In this document: positions 37,477 through 46,395 of the stretch, piece by piece | Position numbering within the stretch: the stretch's first letter is position 1 | Layout of the letters: each line of letters begins with the position of its first letter | Assembly (NCBI GenBank): GCA_039033855.1 | Contig: JBCCBV010000003.1 | Location: 124,001-188,000 of the forward strand | Length of the DNA: 64,000 bases | Reading direction: 5' to 3' | From: JBCCBV01 sp039033855 | GTDB lineage: Bacteria > Planctomycetota > Phycisphaerae > Phycisphaerales > Phycisphaeraceae | Notes under the pieces: model-generated | What the model saw: only the letters and a program-made list of their open reading frames with translations | What the model was told of the DNA's origin: nothing | Databases searched by the model: none | Program-made: the position numbers and the translations under genes

Positions 37477-38210
37477 CGGGCCAGGGACTGGGCGCGGCGG
37501 CGCAGCAGCAGGGCGTGGAGGGTGAGCGTGACGGCGACGCCGATCCACATCCCCGCCGCGACGTCGCTGGGCCAGTGCGAGAGGGTGAGCACGCGGGTGG
37601 CGGCGAGCGACAGCCCGACGGTGAGCCAGACCAGGCCGAGGCGTCCGGCGCCGAAGCGCGGGGCGGCCAGCCAGACGGTGGTCACCAGCACGGCGATGTC
37701 GGCGGCGTGGCCCGACGGGAAGCTGTTGAAGTCGTAGTCGGGGTTGAGCGGGGCGAACACGCCGGGCCCGTAGTCCGTGGCGATGCGGGGTCGTGCTCGT
37801 CCGAGCAAGAACTTGAGCACGTGGACGATGGCGGCCGTGACCCCCGAGGCGATCAGCGCGAGCGCCAGCCAGGCCAGGAACGCCCGGGCGACGTCTTGGC
37901 GCCACAGCCACAGGCCGAGCCCGAGCGCAACGCCGAGCGGCCCCCAGACCGAGACCGAGCACAGGTCGGTGACGGCGTCGGCGGCGCTGCGCCAAGGGTC
38001 GCCCGCGGCGACGACGTACTCGGCCAGCCGGGCGTCGGCGCCGAGCAGGCCCAGGCCGACCAGGCCGCAGGTCGCGACGGCGCCCAGGTACAGCCGGCTG
38101 CGGACATTTGGATCGAAGAGTGATCGCCTGCGTTCGGCGGCGAGGCGGTCGGGGTCGACGGGCGGCGGCTTGAGGCGCAGGCCGTGCAGGCGTGGCAGGC
38201 CGAGGGTCAC
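37443..38210 (-). CDS. PAP2-family membrane phosphatase
   Basis: 255 residues from GTG 38210 (GTGA overlap with the dinB stop). Five or six membrane helices. The three phosphatase motifs are KFLLGRARP, FNSFPSGHAADI and ATRVLTLSHWPSDVAAG, supplying the catalytic histidines. Family members dephosphorylate undecaprenyl pyrophosphate, phosphatidylglycerophosphate or lipid A. The exact substrate is not shown. It ends the RDD-queC-dinB leftward unit and overlaps the convergent glycosyltransferase, which might use the same lipid carriers. Confidence 0.92.
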   Translation of the reverse strand: MTLGLPRLHGLRLKPPPVDPDRLAAERRRSLFDPNVRSRLYLGAVATCGLVGLGLLGADARLAEYVVAAGDPWRSAADAVTDLCSVSVWGPLGVALGLGLWLWRQDVARAFLAWLALALIASGVTAAIVHVLKFLLGRARPRIATDYGPGVFAPLNPDYDFNSFPSGHAADIAVLVTTVWLAAPRFGAGRLGLVWLTVGLSLAATRVLTLSHWPSDVAAGMWIGVAVTLTLHALLLRRRAQSLARYGVRATSTIA

Positions 38211-39421
38211 GGCCGGTCTCCGGAGGCGGCGCGGCGGATGGCCCCGGCGCCGAAGCGCTGGGCGATGCCGTCGAGGGTTTTGTCGAGCTCGGCCCGCTTC
38301 ACGCGTTCGGGGTCGGGGAACAGTTCGGTTTGCGCGCCGGCTTCGCCGAGCGGCGCGGCGGTGACGCCGAGCAGGCGGATGGGTTCGAAGTGTCGTTCGG
38401 CCCAGCGGTCGAACAGGGTGCGGGCGGCGGCGGTGAGCTCTTCGGTCAGGTCGGTGGGGCGGTCGAGCGTCGTCGACCGGGTGATGGTGCGGAAGTCGTC
38501 GAACCGGAGCTTCAGGCGCACGCCGAGCGCCACACGGCCTTTCTTGCGCACGCGTCGAGCGACGTCTTCGGCCAGGCGGTGCAGTTCGGCCCGGGCCGGG
38601 TCGGGGTGCGTGAGGTTCTGGTCGAAGGTGCGCTCGTGGCCGATGGAGCGCTCGGGGCGGCGGGGATCGACGGGCGTGGCGTCGCGGCCGTGCGCGCGTT
38701 GGTGGAGCTTGACGCCCCAGTCGTGGAAGGCGCGCTGCAGCGTGGCCAGCGGGGTTTGGGCGAGGTCGTGGCAGGTGCGCACGCCGAGCGTGCGGAGCTT
38801 CTCTTGCGCGGCGGGGCCGACGCCGGGGATGCGCGAGACGGGCAGCGGGCCGAGGATGCGCGGCACGTCTGGCGCGTCGATCACGCAGAGGCCGTCGGGC
38901 TTGTCGAGGTCGGACGCGACCTTGGCCAGGAACCGGTTGGGCGCCAGGCCAACCGAACAGACCAAGCGGGTGGCTTCGAACACGGCCTGCTTGATTTGCG
39001 CGGCGGCCTGCTTGGGGTCGCCCAGCAGGCGCTCGGAGCCGGTGAGGTCGACAAAGGCCTCGTCCACCGACAGCGGTTCGACCACCGGCGAGAACCGGCC
39101 GAGGGTTTGGAAGAGCAGGGCCGAAGCTTCGCGGATGGTTTCACGTGGAACCTGGGCGACGACGGCGTTCGGGCAGAGCCGCAAAGCTTGTGACATGGGC
39201 ATGGCCGACCGGCAGCCGAACGCGCGGGCCTCGTACGACGCGGCGCTGACTACGCCCCGACGGGCCGATCCGCCGGTGAGCACGGGCTTGCCACGCAGCG
39301 CGGGGTCGTCGCGCATGGCGATGGAGGCGAAGAACGCGTCCATGTCGACGTGGAGCACGGCGCGCTCGGCCAGCGTGGGGGCGGGGTCGTCGGGCTCGGA
39401 CAGCGGGGCGGGCCGGGTCAT
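38207..39421 (-). CDS. dinB: DNA polymerase IV (Y-family)
   Basis: 404 residues. Error-prone translesion polymerase. Palm and finger motifs are HVDMDAFFASIAMRDDP (metal ligands Asp26 and neighbours), SYEARAFGCRSAMPM and EPLSVDEAFVDLTGS. The helix-hairpin-helix ISRIPGVGPAAQEKLRTLGV and the little-finger domain (RSIGHERTF...VALGVRLKLRFDDF...) follow. The C-terminus QTELFPD is near the usual clamp-binding peptide position (QxxLF-like). It lies 12 nt downstream of queC and overlaps the PAP2 gene by 4 nt. No SOS box was looked for successfully upstream because the gene is inside an operon. Confidence 0.96.
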   Translation of the reverse strand: MTRPAPLSEPDDPAPTLAERAVLHVDMDAFFASIAMRDDPALRGKPVLTGGSARRGVVSAASYEARAFGCRSAMPMSQALRLCPNAVVAQVPRETIREASALLFQTLGRFSPVVEPLSVDEAFVDLTGSERLLGDPKQAAAQIKQAVFEATRLVCSVGLAPNRFLAKVASDLDKPDGLCVIDAPDVPRILGPLPVSRIPGVGPAAQEKLRTLGVRTCHDLAQTPLATLQRAFHDWGVKLHQRAHGRDATPVDPRRPERSIGHERTFDQNLTHPDPARAELHRLAEDVARRVRKKGRVALGVRLKLRFDDFRTITRSTTLDRPTDLTEELTAAARTLFDRWAERHFEPIRLLGVTAAPLGEAGAQTELFPDPERVKRAELDKTLDGIAQRFGAGAIRRAASGDRP

Positions 39422-39433
39422 GGCGGTTCGCCT

Positions 39434-40177
39434 TTAACCGGTCGGTTGGCGGGCGGCGAGCGCGGGGTCGGTCTGCCCGAGTTCGGCGAAGGCGCGGATG
39501 CGCAGCAGGCACGCGTCGCAGGTCGTGCAAGGCCCGTCGTCTGCGGGGTCATAGCAGGAGTGGGTCTGTGCGTAGTCCACCCCGAGGGCGAGGCCCTGCT
39601 CGATGATCTGCACTTTGGTCAGGCGGATCAGCGGGGCGTGGATGCGGACGGGCCGGCCTTCGACGCCGTCGCGCGTGGCGAGAGCGGCCATGTCTTGGAA
39701 AGCCGAGATGAACTCCGGCCGGCAATCCGGGTAGCCCGAGTAGTCCACGGCGTTGACGCCCAGGTACACGTCGCGGGCGCCGAGCCCCTCGGCCCAGGCC
39801 AAGGCATAGGCCAAGAACAGCGTGTTGCGGGCCGGCACGTAGGTGACGGGGATGCCGGCGTCCATGTCGTCTGCCGAGCGGTGTTTGGGCACGGGTTGTG
39901 CGGGTTGGTCGGGCAGCGGTTCGGTGAGCGCCGAGCCGGCGAGCGCTTGGGGGTCGATGGTCAGCACGCGGTGCTCGGCGGCGGCGTGGGCGTGGGCGAC
40001 GCGTTGCGCGGCGGCGAGTTCCTGGGTGTGTCGTTGGCCGTAGTCGAAACTCAAGGCGTAGCAGGCGAATCCGTCGCGCTGGGCCATGGCCAGCGTGGTG
40101 GCCGAGTCGAGCCCGCCGGACAGCAGCACGACGGCGCGGGGCTTGGGGGAGCCAGCGGGTTGGGGCGAGTTATCCAT
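39434..40177 (-). CDS. queC: 7-cyano-7-deazaguanine synthase
   Basis: 247 residues. Makes preQ0 from 7-carboxy-7-deazaguanine for queuosine, using ATP and ammonia. Motifs are VVLLSGGLDSATTLAMA (PP-loop), SFDYGQRHTQEL, YVPARNTLFLAYALAWAE, and the zinc cluster YDPADDGPCTTCDACLLR preceded by SCY. Length is typical. It overlaps the RDD-domain gene by 8 nt and dinB follows after 12 nt. No other queuosine genes (queD, queE, queF, tgt) are in view, so this copy stands apart from its pathway. Confidence 0.97.
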   Translation of the reverse strand: MDNSPQPAGSPKPRAVVLLSGGLDSATTLAMAQRDGFACYALSFDYGQRHTQELAAAQRVAHAHAAAEHRVLTIDPQALAGSALTEPLPDQPAQPVPKHRSADDMDAGIPVTYVPARNTLFLAYALAWAEGLGARDVYLGVNAVDYSGYPDCRPEFISAFQDMAALATRDGVEGRPVRIHAPLIRLTKVQIIEQGLALGVDYAQTHSCYDPADDGPCTTCDACLLRIRAFAELGQTDPALAARQPTG

Positions 40178-42518
40178 CGCGGGGCGCCGGGCGGTCTGCG
40201 TCGTTCTGCTGATTCGGATCTGCCGGGTCGGTCGGGTTGGCGGGCGCGGTCACCACGGTGCCGGCGAGCATGTCGCCCAGCCGTTGGCGGGCCGGGCTGA
40301 TGACCGGCATGAGCATCAGCAGCGGCGCGGTCAGGTCGAAAATACGCAGCAGGTTGCGCACCGCCAGCCGCCAGGGGACGGGTCGGTTTCCTTCGAGGTC
40401 GCGCACGTCCATGCGGAACAGCATCTTGCCGGGCGAACGGCCGAGGGCGGTCTCGAACACGCCGGCCCAGGCCACCGCCGCCACGATGGCCACCATCGCG
40501 GGCAGCAGGTCGGACAGCGCCGTGCGTTCGGTAAAGCCCGGCCAGTCGCGCAGGGCCCGGCCGGCGGGCACGTCGAGCAGCCACGACGCCGCGAGCAAGC
40601 CGGGCAGCAGGTCGGCCGCGCCCGCCGCGGCGCGCCGGGGCAGGTCGGCCAGCTTCCGCCCGGGCGGGGGCGTCACGGTGCGCAACTCCGGCTCGCGCTG
40701 CCAATACACCAGCATCAAAATCAGCGCCAATCCAACCGTGCTGATCAGCAAGACGAAACCGAACTGGTCCGCCAGCGGTTGCGATGGCCGGGGTTCGATC
40801 ACGGCCGGCCCATCGACCCGGCCGGTCTCAATCGAAACCGTCCACAGCCGTGTCGGCGGCGCGTCGGCCACGGCGGGCGAACGCGCCGGGGCAAACGGCC
40901 CGGAACGCGACTGCGCCTCGTCTTCGGCCGAGGGGCGCTCGGTCGGCCCGATGGCGACCACCGACAGGCGCGCTTCGCTTTGACGGCCCATCGCCAGCCG
41001 CCAGGTGCCGGGGTCGAACGGCGCAGGCGCCGGCCCGGCGTCGCCCGCCGACACGCCCACCGGCGGGCCCAACGGGTCGATGCGCGCGATCTCCTGCACC
41101 GCTTGCCCCCGCACGCCCAACACGCGAAAGCCCGGCCGGGCGCCCTGGTCCGGTTCGGCAAGGGTCGATCGGTCCGCGATCAGCAGCATCGCCTCCTCGC
41201 CCATCCGCACGGCGTCGATCAGCCGGCCAGGCGGGTCGAGCGCCACGTCGATCGCAACCCAATCGTTCTGAAGGTCTTGCGAATTCGAGTCGGTTGGCGA
41301 ATCGGGTTCCTCTCGGGGTTCCGCGTTCGGCTCGGCACCCGTAGCAGGGTCCGTTGCGAGGTCTGAGTCGGTTTCTGCATCAGCGGGATCGCTTTGGGCG
41401 ATCGGGCGCCACAAGATCACACGCTCGGCCGAGACCTGCACCGCCAAAGCCGGCCGGTCGACGCCTTGCGGCCCGGCCATCACCAACACGCGGGGCGTAG
41501 ACGCCGCCGGGGACGCCTGGGTCGGCTCGGCCTCGGCGTACGCCAGACCTGCCGGCAACGGGCTTTCGATCCATCGCCCGTCGTCGATGGTGACCAGCCG
41601 CGGCGCCCGCACCGGCTCGGCGGGAGGTTCGGGCGCGCTGGCGGGTTCAGACGGCACGGCCGATTCGGGTGCGCCGCCATCTGTGGGCTGAGGTTCAGAC
41701 TCGGTGTCGCCGGTGGCGGAGCCTTCTGCCGCTGGTTCGGCGGGGCCGGGCGCAGCGACGGGCGGCTCGGCGGGCAGGGCGTCGTCCGCCGGCTCCACGT
41801 CGGTGGCGGCCTGGGAGTCTGCCTCTCCCTCCTCTTGCTTTTCCAGGAACAAACCGTATGGCAGGTCGAGGGCCAGCCCCAGCAGCCGGGCGTCGAGTTG
41901 GTCCCGATCGGCGGCCCGGCTTTCGGGCATCGCAAGCGGCGGGCCGTACGCAATCGCCCAGGGCTGGCCCCGGTGCACCGACCACGAGGCGAACTGGAGC
42001 GACGCCGGGAACGCGGGCAGCGCGCGGGGCTCGGGCCCGTCTTGGCCGCGCGGCCCCGTGGGTGGGCTGGTGTCTGCGCGGCTGGGCATCGCCCAGACCC
42101 GGCCGCTCTGCATCAAGACAAACACGCTTTCGGGCCCCACGGTCAGGGCGCGGGCCGGGCCTTCAAACCGCGCGGCGTTGAGCGAGCGCCACCCGGGGCG
42201 TGCGGCGTCGGCTTGGCGGTCGGATGCCTGGAGCCAGGCCGGGCGTGTGTTGGGTTCGGGGGTCGACGCCGTGGCGGCCGACCGCAGAACCATCGTGGTG
42301 ATGCCGGCGTCGCTCTGCCCGGAGATCGCCAGGTACAGCCCGTGGTCCGAGGCGTCGGCCGGGAGTTCGGCCCCCTGCGCCGCCGCTGGGCCTGTGACCA
42401 GCAAGGCCAGGCAGCCGCAGACCATCCAGGCCAAGGCGATCCGTCGCGCAACCAAAGGTGCACGGCGGGGTCGGCCTTGCCGGCGTGCGGGTTGACGGGA
42501 GAAGAAAAGCCGGGGCAT
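40170..42518 (-). CDS. Large exported protein with C-terminal RDD domain
   Basis: 782 residues. A signal peptide (LAWMVCGCLALLVTGPAAAQG) leads to a roughly 500-residue periplasmic part with a long Glu/Pro/Ala-rich stretch (about 210-320 and 375-415) and beta-strand segments. From about 580 there are membrane helices and an RDD domain: PRRAAAGAADLLPGLL, GRSPGKMLFRMDVRDLEG and SPARQRLGDMLAGTVV. RDD proteins are linked to Na+/H+ antiport or anchoring. The large exported head is unusual and unrecognised. It is the first gene of the leftward queC-dinB-PAP2 unit. Confidence 0.8.
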   Translation of the reverse strand: MPRLFFSRQPARRQGRPRRAPLVARRIALAWMVCGCLALLVTGPAAAQGAELPADASDHGLYLAISGQSDAGITTMVLRSAATASTPEPNTRPAWLQASDRQADAARPGWRSLNAARFEGPARALTVGPESVFVLMQSGRVWAMPSRADTSPPTGPRGQDGPEPRALPAFPASLQFASWSVHRGQPWAIAYGPPLAMPESRAADRDQLDARLLGLALDLPYGLFLEKQEEGEADSQAATDVEPADDALPAEPPVAAPGPAEPAAEGSATGDTESEPQPTDGGAPESAVPSEPASAPEPPAEPVRAPRLVTIDDGRWIESPLPAGLAYAEAEPTQASPAASTPRVLVMAGPQGVDRPALAVQVSAERVILWRPIAQSDPADAETDSDLATDPATGAEPNAEPREEPDSPTDSNSQDLQNDWVAIDVALDPPGRLIDAVRMGEEAMLLIADRSTLAEPDQGARPGFRVLGVRGQAVQEIARIDPLGPPVGVSAGDAGPAPAPFDPGTWRLAMGRQSEARLSVVAIGPTERPSAEDEAQSRSGPFAPARSPAVADAPPTRLWTVSIETGRVDGPAVIEPRPSQPLADQFGFVLLISTVGLALILMLVYWQREPELRTVTPPPGRKLADLPRRAAAGAADLLPGLLAASWLLDVPAGRALRDWPGFTERTALSDLLPAMVAIVAAVAWAGVFETALGRSPGKMLFRMDVRDLEGNRPVPWRLAVRNLLRIFDLTAPLLMLMPVISPARQRLGDMLAGTVVTAPANPTDPADPNQQNDADRPAPRDG

Positions 42519-42619
42519 CGCGGCGCGAGTCTAGCCGTGCCACGTCCGCCGGCTTGTGGCGGCGCGCAGTCGGGCGCACCCGTTCTGCGGAGCGGGGCCA
42601 CGCCGGTAGCATCCCCCGC

Positions 42620-43504
42620 GTGCTGCACACCCGGCTGATTTTCGGCGCCATCATGATCCCGCTGCTGATCGCGCTGCTCTGGGCCGACCAGTGGGCCGAG
42701 GCCCGGGGCGCGGCGCCGGGCGTGGTAATGACCGCCGGCTTCGCCTTGGTGACGGCGCTCGCCGCATGGGAACTGGCCAGCCTGCTGCGCACCAAAGGCC
42801 TGGTGACCCGCGGGCCGACGCTGGCGATCATCGCGCCGGTAGGGCTGGTGTGCATGCAGTTGTTCGGGCTGGGCGTGATCCCCGAGGGCGAGCGCCTGCC
42901 GTTGCTGGCGACGCTGGCCGGAACGGCGCTGCTGGGGTCGCTGGTCTGGCACGCCCGTTCGCGCGACCCGGCCGGGGCCTTGCTCGCCGGGTCGATTGCG
43001 GTGTTCACGCTGGTGTATCTCGGCGTCCTGCCCGGATTCTGGTTGCTGGTACGCCACGACCACGCCGCGTGGGTGGTCGCCGGGGCGGTGTTGGTGATCA
43101 AGTCGTGCGACATCGGCGCCTACTTCACCGGAAGGGCCATCGGCCGCCGCAAGCTGATCCCCTGGCTCAGCCCGGGCAAAACCTGGGAAGGGCTGGCGGG
43201 CGGGGTGGTGACGGCGTCGGCCCTGGCCACCGGCTTAGCCGCCTGGGGCAACGCCGCAGGGGTCTTTGGCGCCGGTCAAGACGCCGACGCGGCCGGCCGG
43301 GTGTCTTTGGTCTACGCCGCGGCAGGCGGGGCGCTGCTGGCGGTGGTGGGGCAGTTCGGAGACCTGGTCGCCAGCCTGTTCAAGCGCGACGCCGGGGTGA
43401 AAGACTCGGGCAGGGGGGTGCCCGGCTTCGGCGGGGTGATCGACGTGGCCGACTCGGTCATCGTGGCCGGGCCCGCGGTCTACTGGCTGCTGCACTTCGC
43501 CTGA
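42620..43504 (+). CDS. cdsA: Phosphatidate cytidylyltransferase
   Basis: Makes CDP-diacylglycerol from phosphatidate and CTP for phospholipid synthesis. 294 residues from GTG 42620, with about seven membrane helices. The CDP-diglyceride synthase signature near the end reads LFKRDAGVKDSGRGVPGFGGVIDVADS, preceded by IKSCDIGAYFTGR and WLSPGKTWEGLAGG. No upp synthase or dxr gene, its frequent companions, is adjacent. It is divergent from the RDD gene over 101 bp and followed after about 137 bp by infC. Confidence 0.96.
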   Translation: MLHTRLIFGAIMIPLLIALLWADQWAEARGAAPGVVMTAGFALVTALAAWELASLLRTKGLVTRGPTLAIIAPVGLVCMQLFGLGVIPEGERLPLLATLAGTALLGSLVWHARSRDPAGALLAGSIAVFTLVYLGVLPGFWLLVRHDHAAWVVAGAVLVIKSCDIGAYFTGRAIGRRKLIPWLSPGKTWEGLAGGVVTASALATGLAAWGNAAGVFGAGQDADAAGRVSLVYAAAGGALLAVVGQFGDLVASLFKRDAGVKDSGRGVPGFGGVIDVADSVIVAGPAVYWLLHFA

Positions 43505-43635
43505 GGCCGCAAGGCAGCCCGTGGCTCGGGGATCCGGCGTGCCCGATCGGCGCAAACGCCGCTGTAGGCCGTGTTTTTTGCGGCTGTGCGTTGCCCGAAA
43601 CGCCCGCGCAAGCTACTGTTCAACTCGCGGCTTGA

Positions 43636-43651
43636 CCGATCATGAGATCGG
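43636..43651 (+). promoter_or_regulatory. Hairpin with the formal infC ATG in its loop
   Basis: CCGATC (43636-43641) and GATCGG (43646-43651) form a perfect 6-bp stem around the 4-nt loop ATGA (43642-43645), which holds the first in-frame ATG of infC. This makes that ATG a poor start unless the hairpin opens. Confidence 0.5.
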
Positions 43652-44520
43652 ATGGGCGTTTGTTTGCGCCCACCGCGACTGCTATCGCACCCCCCATTGG
43701 AGTCTGCACCATCGCCCGAGGACGCTTCCGTGCCAAGCCGAAAGACACCAGCAAAAAGCTGCGGGTCAACGGCCAAATCCGGCTTTCGCCGGTCCGCCTG
43801 ATCGACGAAAACAACGAACAACTCGGCGTGGTCGAGACCGATATCGCTATCGAGCGCGCCAAAGAGGCGGGGCTCGACCTGGTCGAGGTTTCGCCGGGTT
43901 CCACGCCCGCCGTCTGCCGGATCATGGACTACGGCAAGTGGAAGTACGACCAGCAGAAGAAAGAGTCCAAGGCCAAGAGCAACGCCAAGAAGAGCGAGCT
44001 CAAGGGCATGCGGCTGCGGCCCAAGATCGACTCGCACGACTTAGGGCTCAAGCTCAAGAAAGCCCGCGAGTTCCTCGAAGACGGCGACAAGGTGCAGTTC
44101 GTCATGCTCTTCCGCGGGCGTGAGATGGCCCACCGCGACCTCGGCCGAAAGGCCATGCTGGAGGTCGTCGAAACCCTGGGCGACGTCAGCAAGCTCGAAC
44201 AGCCCCCGCAGATGGCCGGCCGGCGCATGACCATGCTGCTGACGCCCGACCGCTCGGGCAAAGCCAAGAAGGACGCCGCGGCGGCCAAGTCGCCCGTGCC
44301 CGCCGCGCCCAAGCCCGCGCCCCGTCGGGCCCCTGCACCCGTGGCCAAGGCTCCTGTGGAAGAAGCGCCCGCCGCGCCGCTCAAGCCCGGCGAGGCCGCT
44401 CGTGCCGCTGTACGCGAGCAGCAGCGTCAGGCCGCCGAGCAGGCCCAGCAAGCCGCCGCGCCGCCGGCCTCAGACGCCAAGCCCGCCGAGGCGCCGCAAG
44501 AGCCAGCGAACACCGGCTGA
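43642..44520 (+). CDS. infC: Translation initiation factor IF-3
   Basis: Binds the 30S subunit, keeps subunits apart and checks the start codon. Core motifs RVNGQIRLSPVRLIDENNEQLG, CRIMDYGKWKYDQQKKESK and VQFVMLFRGREMAHRDLG are all intact. From about residue 205 (counting ATG 43642 as 1) an 85-residue Ala/Pro/Gln tail is extra. The start is uncertain: ATG 43642 gives 292 residues but lies in a hairpin loop; the in-frame ATC at 43711 has GGAG 8 nt upstream and gives the usual N-terminus (269 residues). Rare starts for infC are known in other bacteria for autoregulation. An intrinsic terminator follows. Confidence 0.95.
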   Translation: MRSDGRLFAPTATAIAPPIGVCTIARGRFRAKPKDTSKKLRVNGQIRLSPVRLIDENNEQLGVVETDIAIERAKEAGLDLVEVSPGSTPAVCRIMDYGKWKYDQQKKESKAKSNAKKSELKGMRLRPKIDSHDLGLKLKKAREFLEDGDKVQFVMLFRGREMAHRDLGRKAMLEVVETLGDVSKLEQPPQMAGRRMTMLLTPDRSGKAKKDAAAAKSPVPAAPKPAPRRAPAPVAKAPVEEAPAAPLKPGEAARAAVREQQRQAAEQAQQAAAPPASDAKPAEAPQEPANTG

Positions 44521-44577
44521 TCTTGCGGGCTGCGATCGGGCCCGTTTCGCCCGCGTCTTGTTCTTTGCAAACCTTCC

Positions 44578-44626
44578 GCAACCCGCCGGCCTATCCCCGC
44601 CTATGCCGCGCGGGTTGCTTTTTTTT
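44578..44626 (+). terminator. Intrinsic terminator of infC
   Basis: GCAACCCGC (44578-44586) pairs perfectly with GCGGGTTGC (44610-44618), followed by eight T residues (44619-44626). It overlaps the 3' end of the convergent PLD-like gene. Confidence 0.8.
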
Positions 44627-45278
44627 GCGCATCGCGCGGCGGCTCTTCCAGCGGCTCGGGGCAGATGTCGCGCAGGCCGCACCCGGCGCACAGCCCGCCT
44701 TCCCACAGCCGGTTGAACTTGTCCATGACCGCATCGATGAGCTCGGGCGATTCGGTCCAGATCCCGAACTCGAAGTTGCGCTTGGCGTCGGAGCGGGCGC
44801 CGATGCCGGCGCCGGTCAGGTTGGCCGAGCCCAGGTACATCGCCCGGGCGTCGATCACGATCGCTTTGGCGTGCAGGCGGGGGCATCGGCGGACCTGGAC
44901 GCTCCGGCTGTTCCCCTTGCGCAGCGCGTCGCGGGCCGGCTGGCTGGGGACGTCAGCGTGCAAGATGCGCACCTCCACGCCCCGCTGGGTCATCCGCCCG
45001 AACCGGTCAATGATCGACGGCGCCCGCCTGACCCGGTTGCCCGGCGGCGAGGGGTCGGGGGTCAGAACCGCTTTGAGGTTGGCCGTGAGGATGTCCACGC
45101 TGGCCTTGGCCTTGAGCGCGCCGTCGCGAATGACCCGGCGGTACAGCTCGCTGTCGGCCAGCAACTCGACCTCACCCCTGGGCAGGGCGCCGGCCAACGT
45201 CGGCAGTGAAAAATCGGCGTCGCTCACCCAAAGAACGTCGGCCCAAGCGACGGCCGGGCGTGCGTTTTTATCGGACAC
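44601..45278 (-). CDS. Phospholipase-D-like protein with one HKD motif
   Basis: 225 residues from GTG 45278, 10 nt after aroC. The C-terminal half has the HKD motif HAKAIVIDARAMYLGSANLT; the N-terminal half (LLADSELYRRVIRDGALKAKASVDILTANLKAVL) has the first strand-helix of the PLD fold but no HxK, so it may act as a dimer like Nuc-type nucleases. A distinctive Cys cluster CAGCGLRDIC near the C-terminus could bind metal. Substrate unknown: nuclease or phosphodiesterase. No signal peptide, so cytoplasmic. The stop lies inside the infC terminator. Confidence 0.78.
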   Translation of the reverse strand: MSDKNARPAVAWADVLWVSDADFSLPTLAGALPRGEVELLADSELYRRVIRDGALKAKASVDILTANLKAVLTPDPSPPGNRVRRAPSIIDRFGRMTQRGVEVRILHADVPSQPARDALRKGNSRSVQVRRCPRLHAKAIVIDARAMYLGSANLTGAGIGARSDAKRNFEFGIWTESPELIDAVMDKFNRLWEGGLCAGCGLRDICPEPLEEPPRDAQKKATRAA

Positions 45279-45288
45279 CCGTCGTTCA

Positions 45289-46395
45289 TTAGAGCGCGTC
45301 GAGCACCCGGGTCGCCCGCTGACGGAGCATGTGGTCGACGAGCACCAGCGCGGCCATGGCCTCGCCCATCGGCACCCAGCGGGGCAGCAGGCAGGGGTCG
45401 TGACGGCCCTTGGTGCGGATGGTCGTGGGCTCACCGGCGTCGGTGACGGTGGGCTGGTCGCGGTCGAGGCTGCTGGTGGGCTTGATCGCCGAGCGGACCA
45501 CGATGGGCAGGCCCGAGCTGATCCCGCCGAGCATCCCGCCGTGGCGGTTGGTCTGGGTGGTGACGCCGCCGGCCTCGCCGTCGCCCGGTACGAACACGTC
45601 GTTGTTGGCGCTGCCGCGGAGCGTGGCGCAGCCGAACCCGTTGCCGTATTCGACGCCCATGCAGGCTGGCAGGCTGAACATCGCCTTACCCAGGTCGGCC
45701 TTGAGCTTGTCGAAAACCGGCTCGCCCCACCCGGCGGGCACACCCGTCGCGACGACTTCTCCCACGCCGCCAATGGAATCCTGCTGCTTGCGCACCTCTT
45801 TGATGAGCGCTTCCATCTTCGCGGCCGCGGCGGGGTCGGGGCAGCGGACCGGGTTGGCCTCCACCTGCTCCAGGGTGACCGCCGCCGGGTCGGGGATGTC
45901 GGCCACGATCTCGCCAACCTGCCGGACGTAGCCGATGACCTCGATGCCATGAAGTGTGCGCAAGAGCTTCTTGGCGATGGCCGCCGCCGCCACCCGCACG
46001 CTGGTTTCGCGGGCCGAGCTGCGCCCGCCGCCCCGGTAGTCGCGCAGGCCGAACTTGGCGTCGAAGGTGTAGTCCGCATGGCCGGGGCGGTACTTATGGG
46101 CGATGTCGCCGTAGTCCTGCGACCGCTGATCCCGGTTGCGGATCAGAATCGCGATGGGCGTGCCGGTGGTTCGGCCCTCGAATACGCCCGAGAGGATCTC
46201 CGGCGTGTCGTCCTCTTTACGTGGCGTGGTGATGCGCGACTGCCCCGGCTTGCGCCGCTGCAAATCGGGGATCAAGTCGTCGACAGACAACGACAGGCCC
46301 GGCGGGCAGCCGTCCACGATGCAGACGTTGCCCGGGCCGTGCGATTCGCCGGCCGTGGTCACGCGAAACAGAACGCCAAAGGTCGATCCAGCCAT
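45289..46395 (-). CDS. aroC: Chorismate synthase
   Basis: Last shared step of the shikimate pathway: EPSP to chorismate, with reduced FMN. 368 residues from ATG 46395 (MAGSTFGVLFRVTTAGESHGP). Signatures are GESHGPGNVCIVDGCPPG, RYRPGHADYTFDAKFGLRDYRGGGRSSARET and GISSGLPIVVRSAIKPTSS followed by GRHDPCLLPRWVPMGEAM. It is close to the usual 360 residues. The downstream PLD-like gene is 10 nt away. It is divergent from a DUF151 gene across 144 bp. Confidence 0.97.
   Translation of the reverse strand: MAGSTFGVLFRVTTAGESHGPGNVCIVDGCPPGLSLSVDDLIPDLQRRKPGQSRITTPRKEDDTPEILSGVFEGRTTGTPIAILIRNRDQRSQDYGDIAHKYRPGHADYTFDAKFGLRDYRGGGRSSARETSVRVAAAAIAKKLLRTLHGIEVIGYVRQVGEIVADIPDPAAVTLEQVEANPVRCPDPAAAAKMEALIKEVRKQQDSIGGVGEVVATGVPAGWGEPVFDKLKADLGKAMFSLPACMGVEYGNGFGCATLRGSANNDVFVPGDGEAGGVTTQTNRHGGMLGGISSGLPIVVRSAIKPTSSLDRDQPTVTDAGEPTTIRTKGRHDPCLLPRWVPMGEAMAALVLVDHMLRQRATRVLDAL

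Noticed and set aside
43505..43641. Terminator after cdsA with the T6 at about 43574
   Set aside because: The only nearby stem (CGGCG/CGCCG) is 12 nt before the T run, so it does not form a proper intrinsic terminator.
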